DNA from: an uncultured Clostridia bacterium
GTDB lineage: Bacteria > Bacillota > Clostridia > Peptostreptococcales > Anaerovoracaceae
Assembly: GCA_934255545.1 (NCBI GenBank)
Contig: CAKQOE010000004.1
Location: 1 to 64,000, forward strand
Direction of reading: 5' to 3'
DNA length: 64,000 nt
Position numbers and translations under genes: made by a program. The stretch's first letter is position 1. The number at the start of each line of letters is the position of its first letter. The notes below the pieces were generated by a model. That model saw only the letters and a list, made by a program, of their open reading frames with translations, was not told where the DNA came from and searched no databases. Shown here piece after piece: positions 16,981 through 25,387 of this stretch.

Positions 16981-17009
16981 AATATATGCGGTGATAATGG
17001 CATATATTT
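16981..17009 (-). promoter_or_regulatory. Possible sigma-E promoter of spoIIID
   Basis: Read on the minus strand, AAATATA (17003-17009) lies 14 bases before CATATATT (16981-16988). This resembles the sigma-E consensus (ATA-type -35, CATACANT -10) and is 40 bases before the start codon. The match is partial; the sigma-E control is inferred from the family. Confidence 0.35.
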
Positions 17010-17083
17010 CTGTTTTTGTTGCCGAAATGCCTGAATTATAGGATAATAAATAATGTATTGTATGTATCAGCCTTGTAGTTTGG

Positions 17084-17136
17084 CAGCGCTCTGCGCTGAA
17101 AAGGATGAAACAGCATCAGCAGCATCACGCAGACTG
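17084..17136. repeat. Short palindromes in the spoIIID-17235 gap
   Basis: CAGCGC-TCT-GCGCTG (17084-17098) and CGCAG-A-CTGCG (17126-17136) are perfect small inverted repeats of the type scattered through other gaps in this window. The rest of the 16941-17234 gap holds nothing I recognise. Confidence 0.5.
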
Positions 17137-17234
17137 CGGATCATATGAAAATATCAGCGCTGGATATGATGCAGTAAATAAAAGATAAAACAAGCAGTAA
17201 AGTATCAGTGCCAAAAGCTCGAAAGGAAAAAGAA

Positions 17235-17858
17235 ATGGCTAACGTAAAAAAGAAAAAGAGTGCAAAGAAAAACAGTAACTATCAGAAGACATATAAATAT
17301 GTAACTATAGATCAGCTCTGTCGTAAAACATTATGTGATTTCAGAAATATGGAACCGCCAAGAGAAGAATATGGTGAAAAGCCTGAGGTAGATCAGAATC
17401 TTTATGATACAGCTGTAGAGCTCTGCTGTGTTGCAGGAGCTATCACAAAAGAAGAAAAGGCTGAAGTATTTGATGGGAAAAATCATCATCCGATGACGGA
17501 TGAAGAAGTGAGCGAATTCACTGATATTCCATTGCATCAGGTACAGAAGAATCTTTTTGCTTTCAGGATAAAGACATCTGATGATTATGCGAGAGCAAGC
17601 ATGATAAAGCTCGCTCTTTGTGATCTGGTAGCTACTATTATTCAGAATGCGAAGGATGAAGGCAGAGACGTTACTGAGGAAGAACAGCGCAGGGCTGTAG
17701 GATATATAAATTTCTGTTCATTTATAGGCTTGATATCAGACGAACAGAGCTCATTGCTTTACTTCCCGATAAAACAGAACCAGCCGATAGAACTGCCGAT
17801 GATAGCATCAGTTACGGGGCTTGATGTTGAAACTCTTCAGAAAATGCTGGAGAAATAG
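17235..17858 (+). CDS. Hypothetical protein next to a TetR regulator
   Basis: I do not recognise this 207-residue protein. It starts with a Lys-rich, probably disordered segment (ANVKKKKSAKKNSNYQK), then a mostly helical, acidic body. Two segments resemble helix-turn-helix tips (TDEEVSEFTDIPLHQVQKNL near residue 95 and PMIASVTGLDVETLQKML at the end), so DNA or protein binding is possible. The ATG at 17235 has GAAAGG 8 bases upstream; a GTG nine codons earlier has no such site. It ends 8 bases before the TetR gene, so the two are probably co-transcribed. Confidence 0.6.
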   Translation: MANVKKKKSAKKNSNYQKTYKYVTIDQLCRKTLCDFRNMEPPREEYGEKPEVDQNLYDTAVELCCVAGAITKEEKAEVFDGKNHHPMTDEEVSEFTDIPLHQVQKNLFAFRIKTSDDYARASMIKLALCDLVATIIQNAKDEGRDVTEEEQRRAVGYINFCSFIGLISDEQSSLLYFPIKQNQPIELPMIASVTGLDVETLQKMLEK

Positions 17859-17866
17859 TCTGTAGT

Positions 17867-18454
17867 ATGAGCAGACGTAAAGAGAGAAATACAAAGGGGC
17901 GCATAATATCAGCGGCCTGGAAGCTGTTTTATGAGCAGGGCTATGAGGATACGACTGTTGAGGAGATAATAGATGAATCGGGGACATCAAAGGGTTCATT
18001 TTATCATTATTTTAATGGCAAGGACGCTCTGCTAAGCACGTTATCTGTCATGTTTGACGAGAAATATCAGGAGCTTGCGGCGACGATGGATCCTGATATG
18101 GATGCATTTGATAAGCTGCTGTTGATGAATCATGAGCTTTTTGTGATGATCGAAAACGAGATAGACCTTGATCTGCTGGCTCGCCTTTATTCTACGCAGC
18201 TTATAACTAAGGGCGAGCGTCATCTCATGGATCACAACAGGTTTTATTATAAGCTGCTGAAGCAGGTAGTATCGCAGGGCCAGAAGAACAGAGAACTGAC
18301 AAACGATATGACTGTAAATGAGATAGTGAAGGTATACGCTTTTTTTGAAAGAGCCTTTTTATATGACTGGTGCATTTCAAACGGGGATTATTCACTTTCG
18401 AAATATACAGATCAGATGCTTCCTGTTTTTATTGGCTTCCTTCGTCGCAGCTAA
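17867..18454 (+). CDS. TetR/AcrR family transcriptional regulator
   Basis: The 195-residue protein has a TetR DNA-binding domain at residues 8-55 (GRIISAAWKLFYEQGYEDTT, then SGTSKGSFYHYFNGKDALL). The C-terminal ligand domain is family-typical but gives no clue to the ligand. It follows the unknown gene at 17235 by 8 bases and is followed by a terminator. Its target is not evident; a palindromic operator lies in the nhaD promoter 4 kb downstream, but a link is speculation. Confidence 0.88.
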   Translation: MSRRKERNTKGRIISAAWKLFYEQGYEDTTVEEIIDESGTSKGSFYHYFNGKDALLSTLSVMFDEKYQELAATMDPDMDAFDKLLLMNHELFVMIENEIDLDLLARLYSTQLITKGERHLMDHNRFYYKLLKQVVSQGQKNRELTNDMTVNEIVKVYAFFERAFLYDWCISNGDYSLSKYTDQMLPVFIGFLRRS

Positions 18455-18472
18455 TAGAATATAGAATATTAC

Positions 18473-18510
18473 AAAATACGTCGTGCAGAATATTGTATCG
18501 ACGTATTTTT
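18473..18510 (+). terminator. Terminator after the TetR gene
   Basis: AAAATACGTCG (18473-18483) pairs with CGACGTATTTT (18499-18509) and runs into further T residues. Confidence 0.85.
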
Positions 18511-18681
18511 ATATTAAAGAAAAAACCGAATCGTGTATAGTTATTAGGCGATATAGTAAAAGCATTGAAACAAATATATTTCTAATAAAAGTAATGACTT
18601 CAGAATGAATAAAAGTCTAATAAAAGTACGATTTAGATTCATTGAAAATAAACGTTTAATAGAAAAATACAGTTATTTATT

Positions 18682-18727
18682 ACAGACTATAGTACAGAAT
18701 TTATTCTGTATTTCAGTCTGTTTTTTT
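18682..18727 (+). terminator. Strong hairpin with T7 tail upstream of the symporter
   Basis: ACAGACT (18682-18688) pairs with AGTCTGT (18715-18721), and inside it TACAGAAT (18693-18700) pairs with ATTCTGTA (18703-18710). Seven T residues end the stem. As there is already a terminator at 18473-18510 and no gene between, this one may be an attenuator, or may insulate the symporter promoter. Confidence 0.7.
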
Positions 18728-18733
18728 ATATGC

Positions 18734-18768
18734 TATAATAAGCGCATATTTGCGGGCGGCGACGCCCG
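18734..18768 (+). promoter_or_regulatory. Possible -10 box and GCGA hairpin before the symporter
   Basis: TATAAT (18734-18739) lies just after the terminator T-run, without a clear -35. Downstream, CGGGCG-GCGA-CGCCCG (18753-18768) forms a 6-bp hairpin with a GNRA loop about 40 bases before the start codon. An overlapping 68-residue ORF at 18605-18811 crosses both and is probably spurious. Confidence 0.45.
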
Positions 18769-18807
18769 TCAGGTTGCTAAAAAAGGAGAGAAAGAAGGAA
18801 GATCATT

Positions 18808-20346
18808 ATGACATCAGCACAGATATGGATGTCGGTTTCGATAGTAGCTTACCTGATATTCGTGGTAGGCATCGGAATCGTATGCATGAAAAAAAATAAT
18901 GATGCCGGGGATTTCTACCTCGGAGGAAGGAAGCTTGGACCGTTCGTTACGGCGATGAGTGCGGAAGCTTCGGACATGAGCAGCTATCTGCTTATGGGTC
19001 TGCCGGGTCTTGCGTATCTGTCAGGCCTTTCGGAAGTAGGCTGGACAGCTATCGGCCTCGCAGTCGGTACATACCTCAACTGGCTCATAGTTGCAAAGCG
19101 TATAAGAAACTATACTGAGATATGCGGCAACTCTATCACAGTTCCGGAGTTCCTGTCAAAACGTTACAGAGATAACAGAAATATACTTACAGCTATAGGC
19201 GCGATAATAATAATAATATTCTTTATACCGTATACGGCATCAGGCTTTTCAGCCTGCGGAAAGCTGTTCAACAGCCTTTTCGGCGTTGACTATATAACGG
19301 CTATGATCGTCAGCGCAGTAGTTATCGTTCTTTATACGACGCTCGGGGGATTCCTCGCAGCAAGTACGTCTGACTTTATACAGAGCTGCATCATGACGGT
19401 TGCTCTTATCATAGTACTGGGGTTTGGTATATATACAGCGGGCGGTATCGGACAGGTCATCGACAACAGCAGAGAGCTGGCAGGATACCTGTCGCTTACT
19501 CACTCGCATGATCAGGCTACAGGCGCTTCAAGCCCATATGGATTTATTTCTATAGTTTCGACTCTCGCGTGGGGTCTCGGTTACTTCGGTATGCCGCATA
19601 TCCTGTTAAGATTTATGGCTATTGAAGACCACAAGAAACTCAAGCTTTCAAGAAGAGTAGCGACTGTATGGGTAGTTATCTCAATGGGCGCTGCAGTAGC
19701 TATCGGCGTTGTAGGACTCAGTATGTCAAAGGCGGGCGCTGTTCCTTACCTTGAGGGCTCATCCGCATCAGAGACTATCATAATCCAGATATCGAGCCTG
19801 ATATCTACACACGGCGTTATAGCGGCTCTTGTTGCAGGTCTTATAATAGCAGGAATACTTGCGGCCACAATGTCTACATCAGACTCGCAGCTGCTCGCTG
19901 CCTCATCGAGCGTATCGCAGAATTTGATAAAGGATTTTGCAGGCATAAAGGTATCTCAGAGAACAGAAATGATACTTGCAAGACTTACAGTAGTTGTTAT
20001 TTCAGTAATAGCTGCATTCCTCGCTCAGAATCCGGACAGCTCGGTATTCCGCATCGTATCGTTTGCGTGGGCGGGCTTCGGCGCTGCATTCGGTCCGCTT
20101 ATCCTGACATCGCTTTACTGGAAGCGCACTAACTTCTACGGCGCTCTGGCAGGTCTCGTGAGCGGCGGCGCTATGGTATTTATCTGGAAGTTCCTTGTAA
20201 GACCGCTCGGCGGCGCATGGGATATATATGAACTTCTCCCTGCATTCATCGTTTCGTTTGCAGTTATAGTTATCGTCAGCCTGCTGACGCCGGAACCGTC
20301 TGAAGAGATCCAGAAAGAATTTGATGCGGTAAAGGTTCACGAATAG
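18808..20346 (+). CDS. putP: Sodium/solute symporter, PutP (proline) type
   Basis: This 512-residue protein of the SSS family (SLC5-like) has about 13 membrane segments. Sequence around residues 50-70 (SAEASDMSSYLLMGLPGLAY) matches the Na+ and proline site of PutP, and the segment GILAATMSTSDSQLLAASSS matches transmembrane helix 8 with the second Na+ site. It most likely imports proline with sodium; another substrate cannot be excluded. AAGGAGA precedes the ATG loosely. Confidence 0.88.
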   Translation: MTSAQIWMSVSIVAYLIFVVGIGIVCMKKNNDAGDFYLGGRKLGPFVTAMSAEASDMSSYLLMGLPGLAYLSGLSEVGWTAIGLAVGTYLNWLIVAKRIRNYTEICGNSITVPEFLSKRYRDNRNILTAIGAIIIIIFFIPYTASGFSACGKLFNSLFGVDYITAMIVSAVVIVLYTTLGGFLAASTSDFIQSCIMTVALIIVLGFGIYTAGGIGQVIDNSRELAGYLSLTHSHDQATGASSPYGFISIVSTLAWGLGYFGMPHILLRFMAIEDHKKLKLSRRVATVWVVISMGAAVAIGVVGLSMSKAGAVPYLEGSSASETIIIQISSLISTHGVIAALVAGLIIAGILAATMSTSDSQLLAASSSVSQNLIKDFAGIKVSQRTEMILARLTVVVISVIAAFLAQNPDSSVFRIVSFAWAGFGAAFGPLILTSLYWKRTNFYGALAGLVSGGAMVFIWKFLVRPLGGAWDIYELLPAFIVSFAVIVIVSLLTPEPSEEIQKEFDAVKVHE

Positions 20347-20407
20347 AATATATGTCTGCATAAATAAATGCAGTCGTTAAAAATTAAACAAATGCAGGAC
20401 CGGTTTG

Positions 20408-20504
20408 CAGCTGCCAGGCAGCTGATACGGATAAAAGGCAGATACTGTGCAAAAATAAAAGTATGTGAAAAAATGAGCAGCCGCTTTTTGCGGCGGCTCA
20501 TTTT
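20408..20504 (+). terminator. 8+1+8 palindrome and terminator after putP
   Basis: CAGCTGCC-A-GGCAGCTG (20408-20424) is a perfect palindrome. About 50 bases on, AATGAGC-A-GCCGC pairs across a T5 loop with GCGGC-G-GCTCATT and ends in TTTTG (to 20504), a good terminator. TATAAT at 20508-20513 directly follows and may serve the next gene. Confidence 0.75.
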
Positions 20505-20566
20505 GTGTATAATAGTAAAAATGAAATAAACAAAAAATGACTGTGACAATAAGGAGGAATATTTTT

Positions 20567-21274
20567 ATGATAAGAAAGAAAAAGGGCATATTAAGCATAA
20601 TGCTTGCTGTACTTTTATGCATCACGAGCTTTGCAGGATGCGGTTCTAAGGATAATGCAAATGACGGAACAACTGAACCGTCATCAGCCTCAGACAGTGC
20701 AGGCGGCGACAGCCGTGACAACAGCGCTGTATACCAGCAGGAGCCTTTAAAGGAATTTTCTGAGGACGAGCTGCTCTCAGGCAAGCACCATGTTGAAATG
20801 GATATGGGTGACCTCGGCGTTATAAAGCTGGAGCTCGACGCAGATCAGGCTCCGATATCTGTAACTAACTTCATAGAGCTTGCAAAGAAAGGCTTCTACA
20901 ACGGTCTGACGTTCCACAGGATATTCCCGGGAAGTTTTATGCAGGGCGGAGATCCTAACGGCAACGGAACAGGCGGTCCGGGCTACAGGATAAAGGGCGA
21001 GTTTACAGCAAACGGAGTAGAAAATAACATTTCACACGTTCGCGGAGCTATATCTATGGCACGCACTCAGGACCTTGACGGCGGCGGCTGCCAGTTCTTT
21101 ATCATGGACAATGATTACACTGATTTTGACGGCCAGTACGCGGCTTTCGGCAACGTAACAGAAGGCATGGAGATAGTAGATAAGATCTGCACAGAAACGC
21201 AGATAGAAGACAGCAACGGTTCGGTAGCTGCTGAAAATCAGCCGGTAATAAAAGAAATAAGAGTTATAGATTAA
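20567..21274 (+). CDS. Cyclophilin-type peptidyl-prolyl isomerase, lipoprotein
   Basis: The 235-residue protein has a lipoprotein signal peptide with lipobox SFAGC, a Ser/Asp/Gly-rich linker, and a cyclophilin domain from about residue 75 (LTFHRIFPGSFMQGGDPNGNG, SMARTQDLDGGGCQFFI). The Arg and the FxxQGGD segment belong to the active site, which isomerises proline peptide bonds in exported proteins. The ATG at 20567 is 9 bases from AAGGAGG; the upstream in-frame extension has no such site. It should sit on the outer face of the membrane. Confidence 0.93.
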   Translation: MIRKKKGILSIMLAVLLCITSFAGCGSKDNANDGTTEPSSASDSAGGDSRDNSAVYQQEPLKEFSEDELLSGKHHVEMDMGDLGVIKLELDADQAPISVTNFIELAKKGFYNGLTFHRIFPGSFMQGGDPNGNGTGGPGYRIKGEFTANGVENNISHVRGAISMARTQDLDGGGCQFFIMDNDYTDFDGQYAAFGNVTEGMEIVDKICTETQIEDSNGSVAAENQPVIKEIRVID

Positions 21275-21334
21275 AGCAAGATAAAATATAGAATTGCCTA
21301 ATAACGATGTATAGATGATCATGACCGGCGGCAC

Positions 21335-21350
21335 GACCGGTCACCCGGTC
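21335..21350. repeat. GACCGG-TCAC-CCGGTC palindrome
   Basis: A 6+4+6 palindrome in the gap between the cyclophilin and NUDIX genes. On the minus strand the loop reads GTGA. Flanking GGCGG (21327-21331) and CCGCT (21357-21361) could extend it. Confidence 0.7.
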
Positions 21351-21404
21351 ACATGACCGCTGCGCAGTTGAAATAAAACAGAACTGCAGGGAGAACACAG
21401 TAAA

Positions 21405-22007
21405 ATGCAGAAGAGAATAAACAGCATAAAAAAACAGACAGAAAACAGGTTCCTCAATATGTACGAGCTTGATTTCACTCACAGAGACGGGACGACGAGT
21501 TCATACTTTATGGCGTCGCGCACGCAGGAAGCGGATAAGCTGAAGCTTCATACGGATGAAAAGCCTGCTGACGCAGTTATGGTATACGCAGTAACTAACG
21601 AGGGCAGAATAGTCCTTGAAAAGCAGTACAGACCGACTATCGACGAATATATATACGAGCTTCCGGCAGGGCTGTGCGAGCCCGGCGAGAGCGTGGATGA
21701 AGCCGCTGTGCGCGAATTTTTTGAAGAAACGGGGATGAAGCTGACTCTCAGAGAGGATCATAACTCATCAAGGCCGTACTATACGTCTATAGGGCTCTCT
21801 GATGAAGCGATATCTACGGTATTCGGGACAGCAGAAGGTATACCTACGCCGGAAAACCAGGAGGATACTGAGGATATACATGTGGTTTTGGCAGACAGAG
21901 AAGAGTGCCGCCGCATACTTCAGGAGGAACACGTGACTATAATGTGCGCGTTCCTGCTGCTCGGATTCATAAAAGCGACAGAAGACCCGTTTGATTTTCT
22001 GGTATAG
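21405..22007 (+). CDS. NUDIX hydrolase, ADP-ribose pyrophosphatase type
   Basis: The 200-residue protein carries a complete NUDIX box at about residues 85-107 (G at its start, then EPGESVDEAAVREFFEETG), with the Glu residues that bind Mg2+. The preceding KQYRPTIDEYIYELPAGLC resembles the NudF/ADP-ribose pyrophosphatase group, which cleaves ADP-ribose to AMP and ribose 5-phosphate. Substrate is inferred. It stands alone between palindrome-bearing gaps. Confidence 0.85.
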   Translation: MQKRINSIKKQTENRFLNMYELDFTHRDGTTSSYFMASRTQEADKLKLHTDEKPADAVMVYAVTNEGRIVLEKQYRPTIDEYIYELPAGLCEPGESVDEAAVREFFEETGMKLTLREDHNSSRPYYTSIGLSDEAISTVFGTAEGIPTPENQEDTEDIHVVLADREECRRILQEEHVTIMCAFLLLGFIKATEDPFDFLV

Positions 22008-22064
22008 TAAAAATCGAGTTTGAAGGATATGGCGCGAAGGTAGCCAAAACGTATGAATCGGGTG

Positions 22065-22153
22065 ATTGGTGCTACCAATAAGAACACGCGAATAATACCA
22101 CAGACACGCTGCAATCACACGCATGCAGCGTGATATCCGCTGCCGGGCAGCGG
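22065..22153. repeat. Cluster of three palindromes after the NUDIX gene
   Basis: ATTGGT-GCT-ACCAAT (22065-22079), a 9-bp stem CACGCTGCA/TGCAGCGTG (about 22106-22132), and CCGCTGCC-G-GGCAGCGG (22137-22153) lie side by side. None has a T-run typical of a terminator. Confidence 0.65.
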
Positions 22154-22185
22154 CATTTGTGAGAAATTTAACGTATAAAAATGGG

Positions 22186-22214
22186 TTGACATTATACTGA
22201 ATTCAGTATACATT
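22186..22214 (+). promoter_or_regulatory. nhaD promoter with an 18-bp palindromic operator
   Basis: TTGACA (22186-22191) and TACATT (22209-22214) are 17 bases apart. The spacer is filled by a perfect 18-bp palindrome TATACTGAATTCAGTATA (22193-22210), which looks like a TetR- or MarR-family operator. A repressor bound there would block polymerase. A leader of about 210 bases follows before the antiporter gene, with no clear known riboswitch. Confidence 0.65.
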
Positions 22215-22429
22215 AATAACGGACAACTTAATGTATGAAAAAAAATACAAAAATTGTCGTACAAATGGTTGTCAATTTATCTAACAGGACCGCTTTTTTA
22301 CAGGCGGCGCTGTGTTATATATCGTATGGCGCGACCGGAAGTCGGAAAGAGCATGAGGCAGCTCTGCAGGATCGGCGTGCACACACGCAATAATGTTTTT
22401 TTATTTTAATATGTAAGAAGGTGTTTTTT

Positions 22430-23887
22430 ATGAAAAAAAGTTTCAGAATTCTGCTGGGCTCGCTGCTCGTATTCATAATGAGCGCGCCTGCCGTATTTGC
22501 AGATGAAGCTGCTCACGAAGCAGTTGCTGAGGCCCTTCCGATCTGGAGCATCATTCCTTTCGCAGGCATGCTGCTTTCTATCGCGATCGTACCTCTCGTA
22601 AAGCCTGAATGGTGGGAACACAACATGCTCAAGGCAGCTATCGCGTGGTCTCTCGTATTCCTCGTACCGTTCTGCATCGCATACGGCCCGGGCGAGACTC
22701 TGTTCAGATTCCTTGAGTCAGTTCTGCTCGACTACATCCCGTTCATCGTACTGCTCTTCGGACTGTTCGTAGTTGCCGGAGGCATCGCGCTCAAGGGTTC
22801 ATTAGTCGGAACTACAAAGGTAAACGCGCTCCTGCTCCTCATCGGTACAGTCCTCGCAAGCTGGATCGGTACAACAGGCGCAGCAATGCTTCTCATCAGA
22901 CCTCTGATCAGAGCAAACGCTTGGAGAGAAAAGAAGGTACACGTTATCGTATTCTTCATATTCCTCGTTGCAAACATGGGCGGATGCCTTACACCGCTTG
23001 GTGACCCTCCGCTGTTCATGGGATTCCAGAGAGGCGTTCCATTCACTTGGACGTTCCATCTGCTCCCTATATTAATATTCAACCTCATCGTTATGTTTGC
23101 GATATTTATCGCGCTTGATAAGCACTTCTACAAGCAGGAGATCGCAGCAGGCAGATCGCCTCAGGACATGATGGGCAACTCAGCTAAAGAGCCTATCAGA
23201 CTCGAAGGCGCTCACAACCTGATTTTTATCGCTATGATAATCCTCGGCGTAGTCCTCAGCGGCGTACTTCCTAACATGTTTGATTTCTTCGCTGACGGCG
23301 CAGGCATCCATATTTACGATGAGATCGTATTCCCTTATGCAACTATCGTTGAGATCGTAATGATCCTCCTTGCTGCATTCCTCTCACTCAAGACTACAAA
23401 GACTTCTATCAGAGAGGCTAACGAATTCAACTACGGACCTATCGAAGAGGTTGCAAAGCTCTTTATCGGTATCTTCATCACTATGATACCTGCACTTGCA
23501 CTCCTTAAGGTTCACGGCGGCCAGCTCGGTCTTGACCAGCCATGGCAGATGTTCTGGGCAACAGGCGCGCTGTCATCATTCCTTGATAATACGCCGACAT
23601 ACCTGGTATTCCTGCAGACAGCAGGCGCTCTCGGCGAGACTACAGGTATCGCAACTTCTGTAGGTATGGTCGAGCAGCTCATGCTCGAAGCTATATCAGC
23701 AGGTGCGGTATTCATGGGAGCTATCACATATATCGGTAACGCGCCGAACTTCATGGTTAAGTCGATCGCGGAAGAAAACAAGATCAAGATGCCAAGCTTC
23801 TTCGGTTACATGGCATGGTCTGTATCCATCCTCGTACCTGTATTTATCCTTGATACTATCGTATTCTTCGTACTGAAGATGTTCTAA
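22430..23887 (+). CDS. nhaD: Na+/H+ antiporter of the NhaD type (ion transporter superfamily)
   Basis: The 485-residue membrane protein begins with a signal-peptide-like segment ending APAVFADEA, followed by about 12 membrane helices. Motifs NMGGCLTPLGDPPLFMGFQRG and GALSSFLDNTPTYLVFLQTAG mark two inverted-repeat halves of the ArsB/NhaD superfamily. NhaD proteins exchange sodium for protons; family members with other substrates exist. The ATG at 22430 is 8 bases after AAGAAGG. A dedicated operator-bearing promoter lies upstream, so expression is probably induced. Confidence 0.85.
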   Translation: MKKSFRILLGSLLVFIMSAPAVFADEAAHEAVAEALPIWSIIPFAGMLLSIAIVPLVKPEWWEHNMLKAAIAWSLVFLVPFCIAYGPGETLFRFLESVLLDYIPFIVLLFGLFVVAGGIALKGSLVGTTKVNALLLLIGTVLASWIGTTGAAMLLIRPLIRANAWREKKVHVIVFFIFLVANMGGCLTPLGDPPLFMGFQRGVPFTWTFHLLPILIFNLIVMFAIFIALDKHFYKQEIAAGRSPQDMMGNSAKEPIRLEGAHNLIFIAMIILGVVLSGVLPNMFDFFADGAGIHIYDEIVFPYATIVEIVMILLAAFLSLKTTKTSIREANEFNYGPIEEVAKLFIGIFITMIPALALLKVHGGQLGLDQPWQMFWATGALSSFLDNTPTYLVFLQTAGALGETTGIATSVGMVEQLMLEAISAGAVFMGAITYIGNAPNFMVKSIAEENKIKMPSFFGYMAWSVSILVPVFILDTIVFFVLKMF

Positions 23888-23942
23888 GTTAGAACACGAA
23901 TGACATCGTTTAATTACGATGCGTATTGAATAAAAATTTCAG

Positions 23943-23971
23943 AGGCTGTCCATTGCGGGCAGCCTTTTTTT
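23943..23971 (+). terminator. Terminator after nhaD
   Basis: AGGCTGTCC pairs with GGGCAGCCT around an ATTGC loop, followed by T7 (to 23971). Confidence 0.85.
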
Positions 23972-24049
23972 ATGCGGTGAATATTCAGTAATATGCCTGC
24001 GGCGTGTATTTCAAGCAGCTTTAGATGCAATATAAAATACGACAGCGTA

Positions 24050-24135
24050 GTCCGCATAGCGGACATAGGAAGGCAGCATTGCTGCCTGTTGCCTGATCTG
24101 CGCGGCCTCGCGGCCGCCGGAGCGGCTTACGCCGG
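24050..24135. repeat. Palindrome cluster between nhaD and fba
   Basis: Four inverted repeats lie in 80 bases: GTCCGC-ATA-GCGGAC (24050-24064), AGGCAGCA-T-TGCTGCCT (24071-24087), GCGGCC-TCGC-GGCCGC (24102-24117) and CGGC-TTAC-GCCG near 24123-24134. On the minus strand the last two have GCGA and GTAA loops, both GNRA. The two flanking genes converge and each has its own terminator, so these are not simply terminators. Confidence 0.7.
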
Positions 24136-24150
24136 TCAGTGAAATAAAAA

Positions 24151-24172
24151 AGGACCGGTCGAAACCGGTCCT
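24151..24172 (-). terminator. fba terminator with TTCG loop
   Basis: On the minus strand AGGACCGGT-TTCG-ACCGGTCCT is followed by T6, 22 bases after the fba stop codon. The UUCG tetraloop gives a very stable stem. Confidence 0.92.
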
Positions 24173-24193
24173 GTATAATACATATAATATTAA

Positions 24194-25123
24194 TTATCTG
24201 TGATTGCTTGCCTTAAGAACATTCTTTATCTTATGCTGTACCATGCCGCGTATAGCGTCCCTTGCAGGTCCGAGGTACTTACGAGGATCGAAATCCCCCG
24301 GATGCTCAACGAGGTACTTACGAACAGAAGCAGTCATGGCCAGTCTGAGGTCAGTGTCGATATTTACCTTGCAGATACCGTACTTTGCAGCTTCTGTTAT
24401 CATTTCCTCAGGAACGCCCTGCGCGCCGGGGATCTCTCCGCCGTACTTGTTGCAGAGCTCAACGAACTCAGGCAGTACAGTAGAAGCGCCGTGAAGAACG
24501 AGAGGAGTGTCAGGGATGAGAGCGTGTATCTCCTTTAATCTTTCAAAATCAAGATAAGGATCGCCTTTGAACTTATAAGCGCCGTGGCTCGTACCGATAG
24601 CGATGGCGAGCGAGTCAACGCCTGTGCGCTCAACGAATTCCTTGGCTTCCTGCGGGTCAGTGAATGTAGCCGAACGAGCGTCTACCTTAATGTTGTCCTC
24701 AACGCCTGCGAGCTTGCCGAGCTCAGCCTCAACAACTACGCCGTGAGCGTGAGCGTACTCGACTACCTGCTTTGTGAGCGCGATATTTTCCTCGAAAGGA
24801 TGCTTTGAGCCGTCGATCATAACAGATGTGAATCCGCCGTCGATGCATGACTTGCAGATCTCAAAATCTTCACCGTGATCAAGGTGAAGAGCGATATCGA
24901 GGCCTGTATCCTCGATAGCGGCTTCAACGAGCTTTAAAAGGTAAGCAGGCTTTGCGTATTTTCTGGCGCCTGCGGATACCTGAAGGATGAGCGGAGCGTT
25001 TTCAGTCTGAGCAGCTTCGACGATGCCCTGAATTATCTCCATGTTGTTTACATTGAATGCGCCGACAGCGTAGTCTGCCTTGAGCGCTTTTTCAAACATT
25101 TCTTTTGTTGTTACGAGTGCCAT
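24194..25123 (-). CDS. fba: Fructose-bisphosphate aldolase, class II
   Basis: The 309-residue enzyme splits fructose 1,6-bisphosphate in glycolysis. Catalytic and metal residues are visible: Asp and zinc-binding His in ALHLDHGED, Glu in VVEAELGKLAG, His in IGTSHGAYKF and in LVLHGAST, and NIDTDLR for phosphate binding. AGGAGG precedes the ATG on the minus strand. It is a single-gene unit with its own terminator. Confidence 0.96.
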   Translation of the reverse strand: MALVTTKEMFEKALKADYAVGAFNVNNMEIIQGIVEAAQTENAPLILQVSAGARKYAKPAYLLKLVEAAIEDTGLDIALHLDHGEDFEICKSCIDGGFTSVMIDGSKHPFEENIALTKQVVEYAHAHGVVVEAELGKLAGVEDNIKVDARSATFTDPQEAKEFVERTGVDSLAIAIGTSHGAYKFKGDPYLDFERLKEIHALIPDTPLVLHGASTVLPEFVELCNKYGGEIPGAQGVPEEMITEAAKYGICKVNIDTDLRLAMTASVRKYLVEHPGDFDPRKYLGPARDAIRGMVQHKIKNVLKASNHR

Positions 25124-25387
25124 ATGAGATCAACCTCCTGAATAAAGCAGCAGTAAAAAACGATAACTTTGTCTGTAATGCCGGCCGCGTCACAGCAGCC
25201 GGTCTGCAGCAATACGCCTGCGGCGCCCCATCCGCCGAGACCTCCGGTCACAGACATAAAGCCTAATCAATTTTACTACAGAATCATAAAAAATACCATA
25301 TGCAGCCCGGTCGTTGTTGTAAACAAACGGAAAAAGAAGTAAAATGGTAAATATTTATGAGGAATAAGGAAGGAAAATATAAACTGC

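Noticed and set aside
18605..18811. 68-residue ORF across the putP upstream region
   Set aside because: It spans a strong terminator and a promoter-like box, has no ribosome site and unlikely composition.
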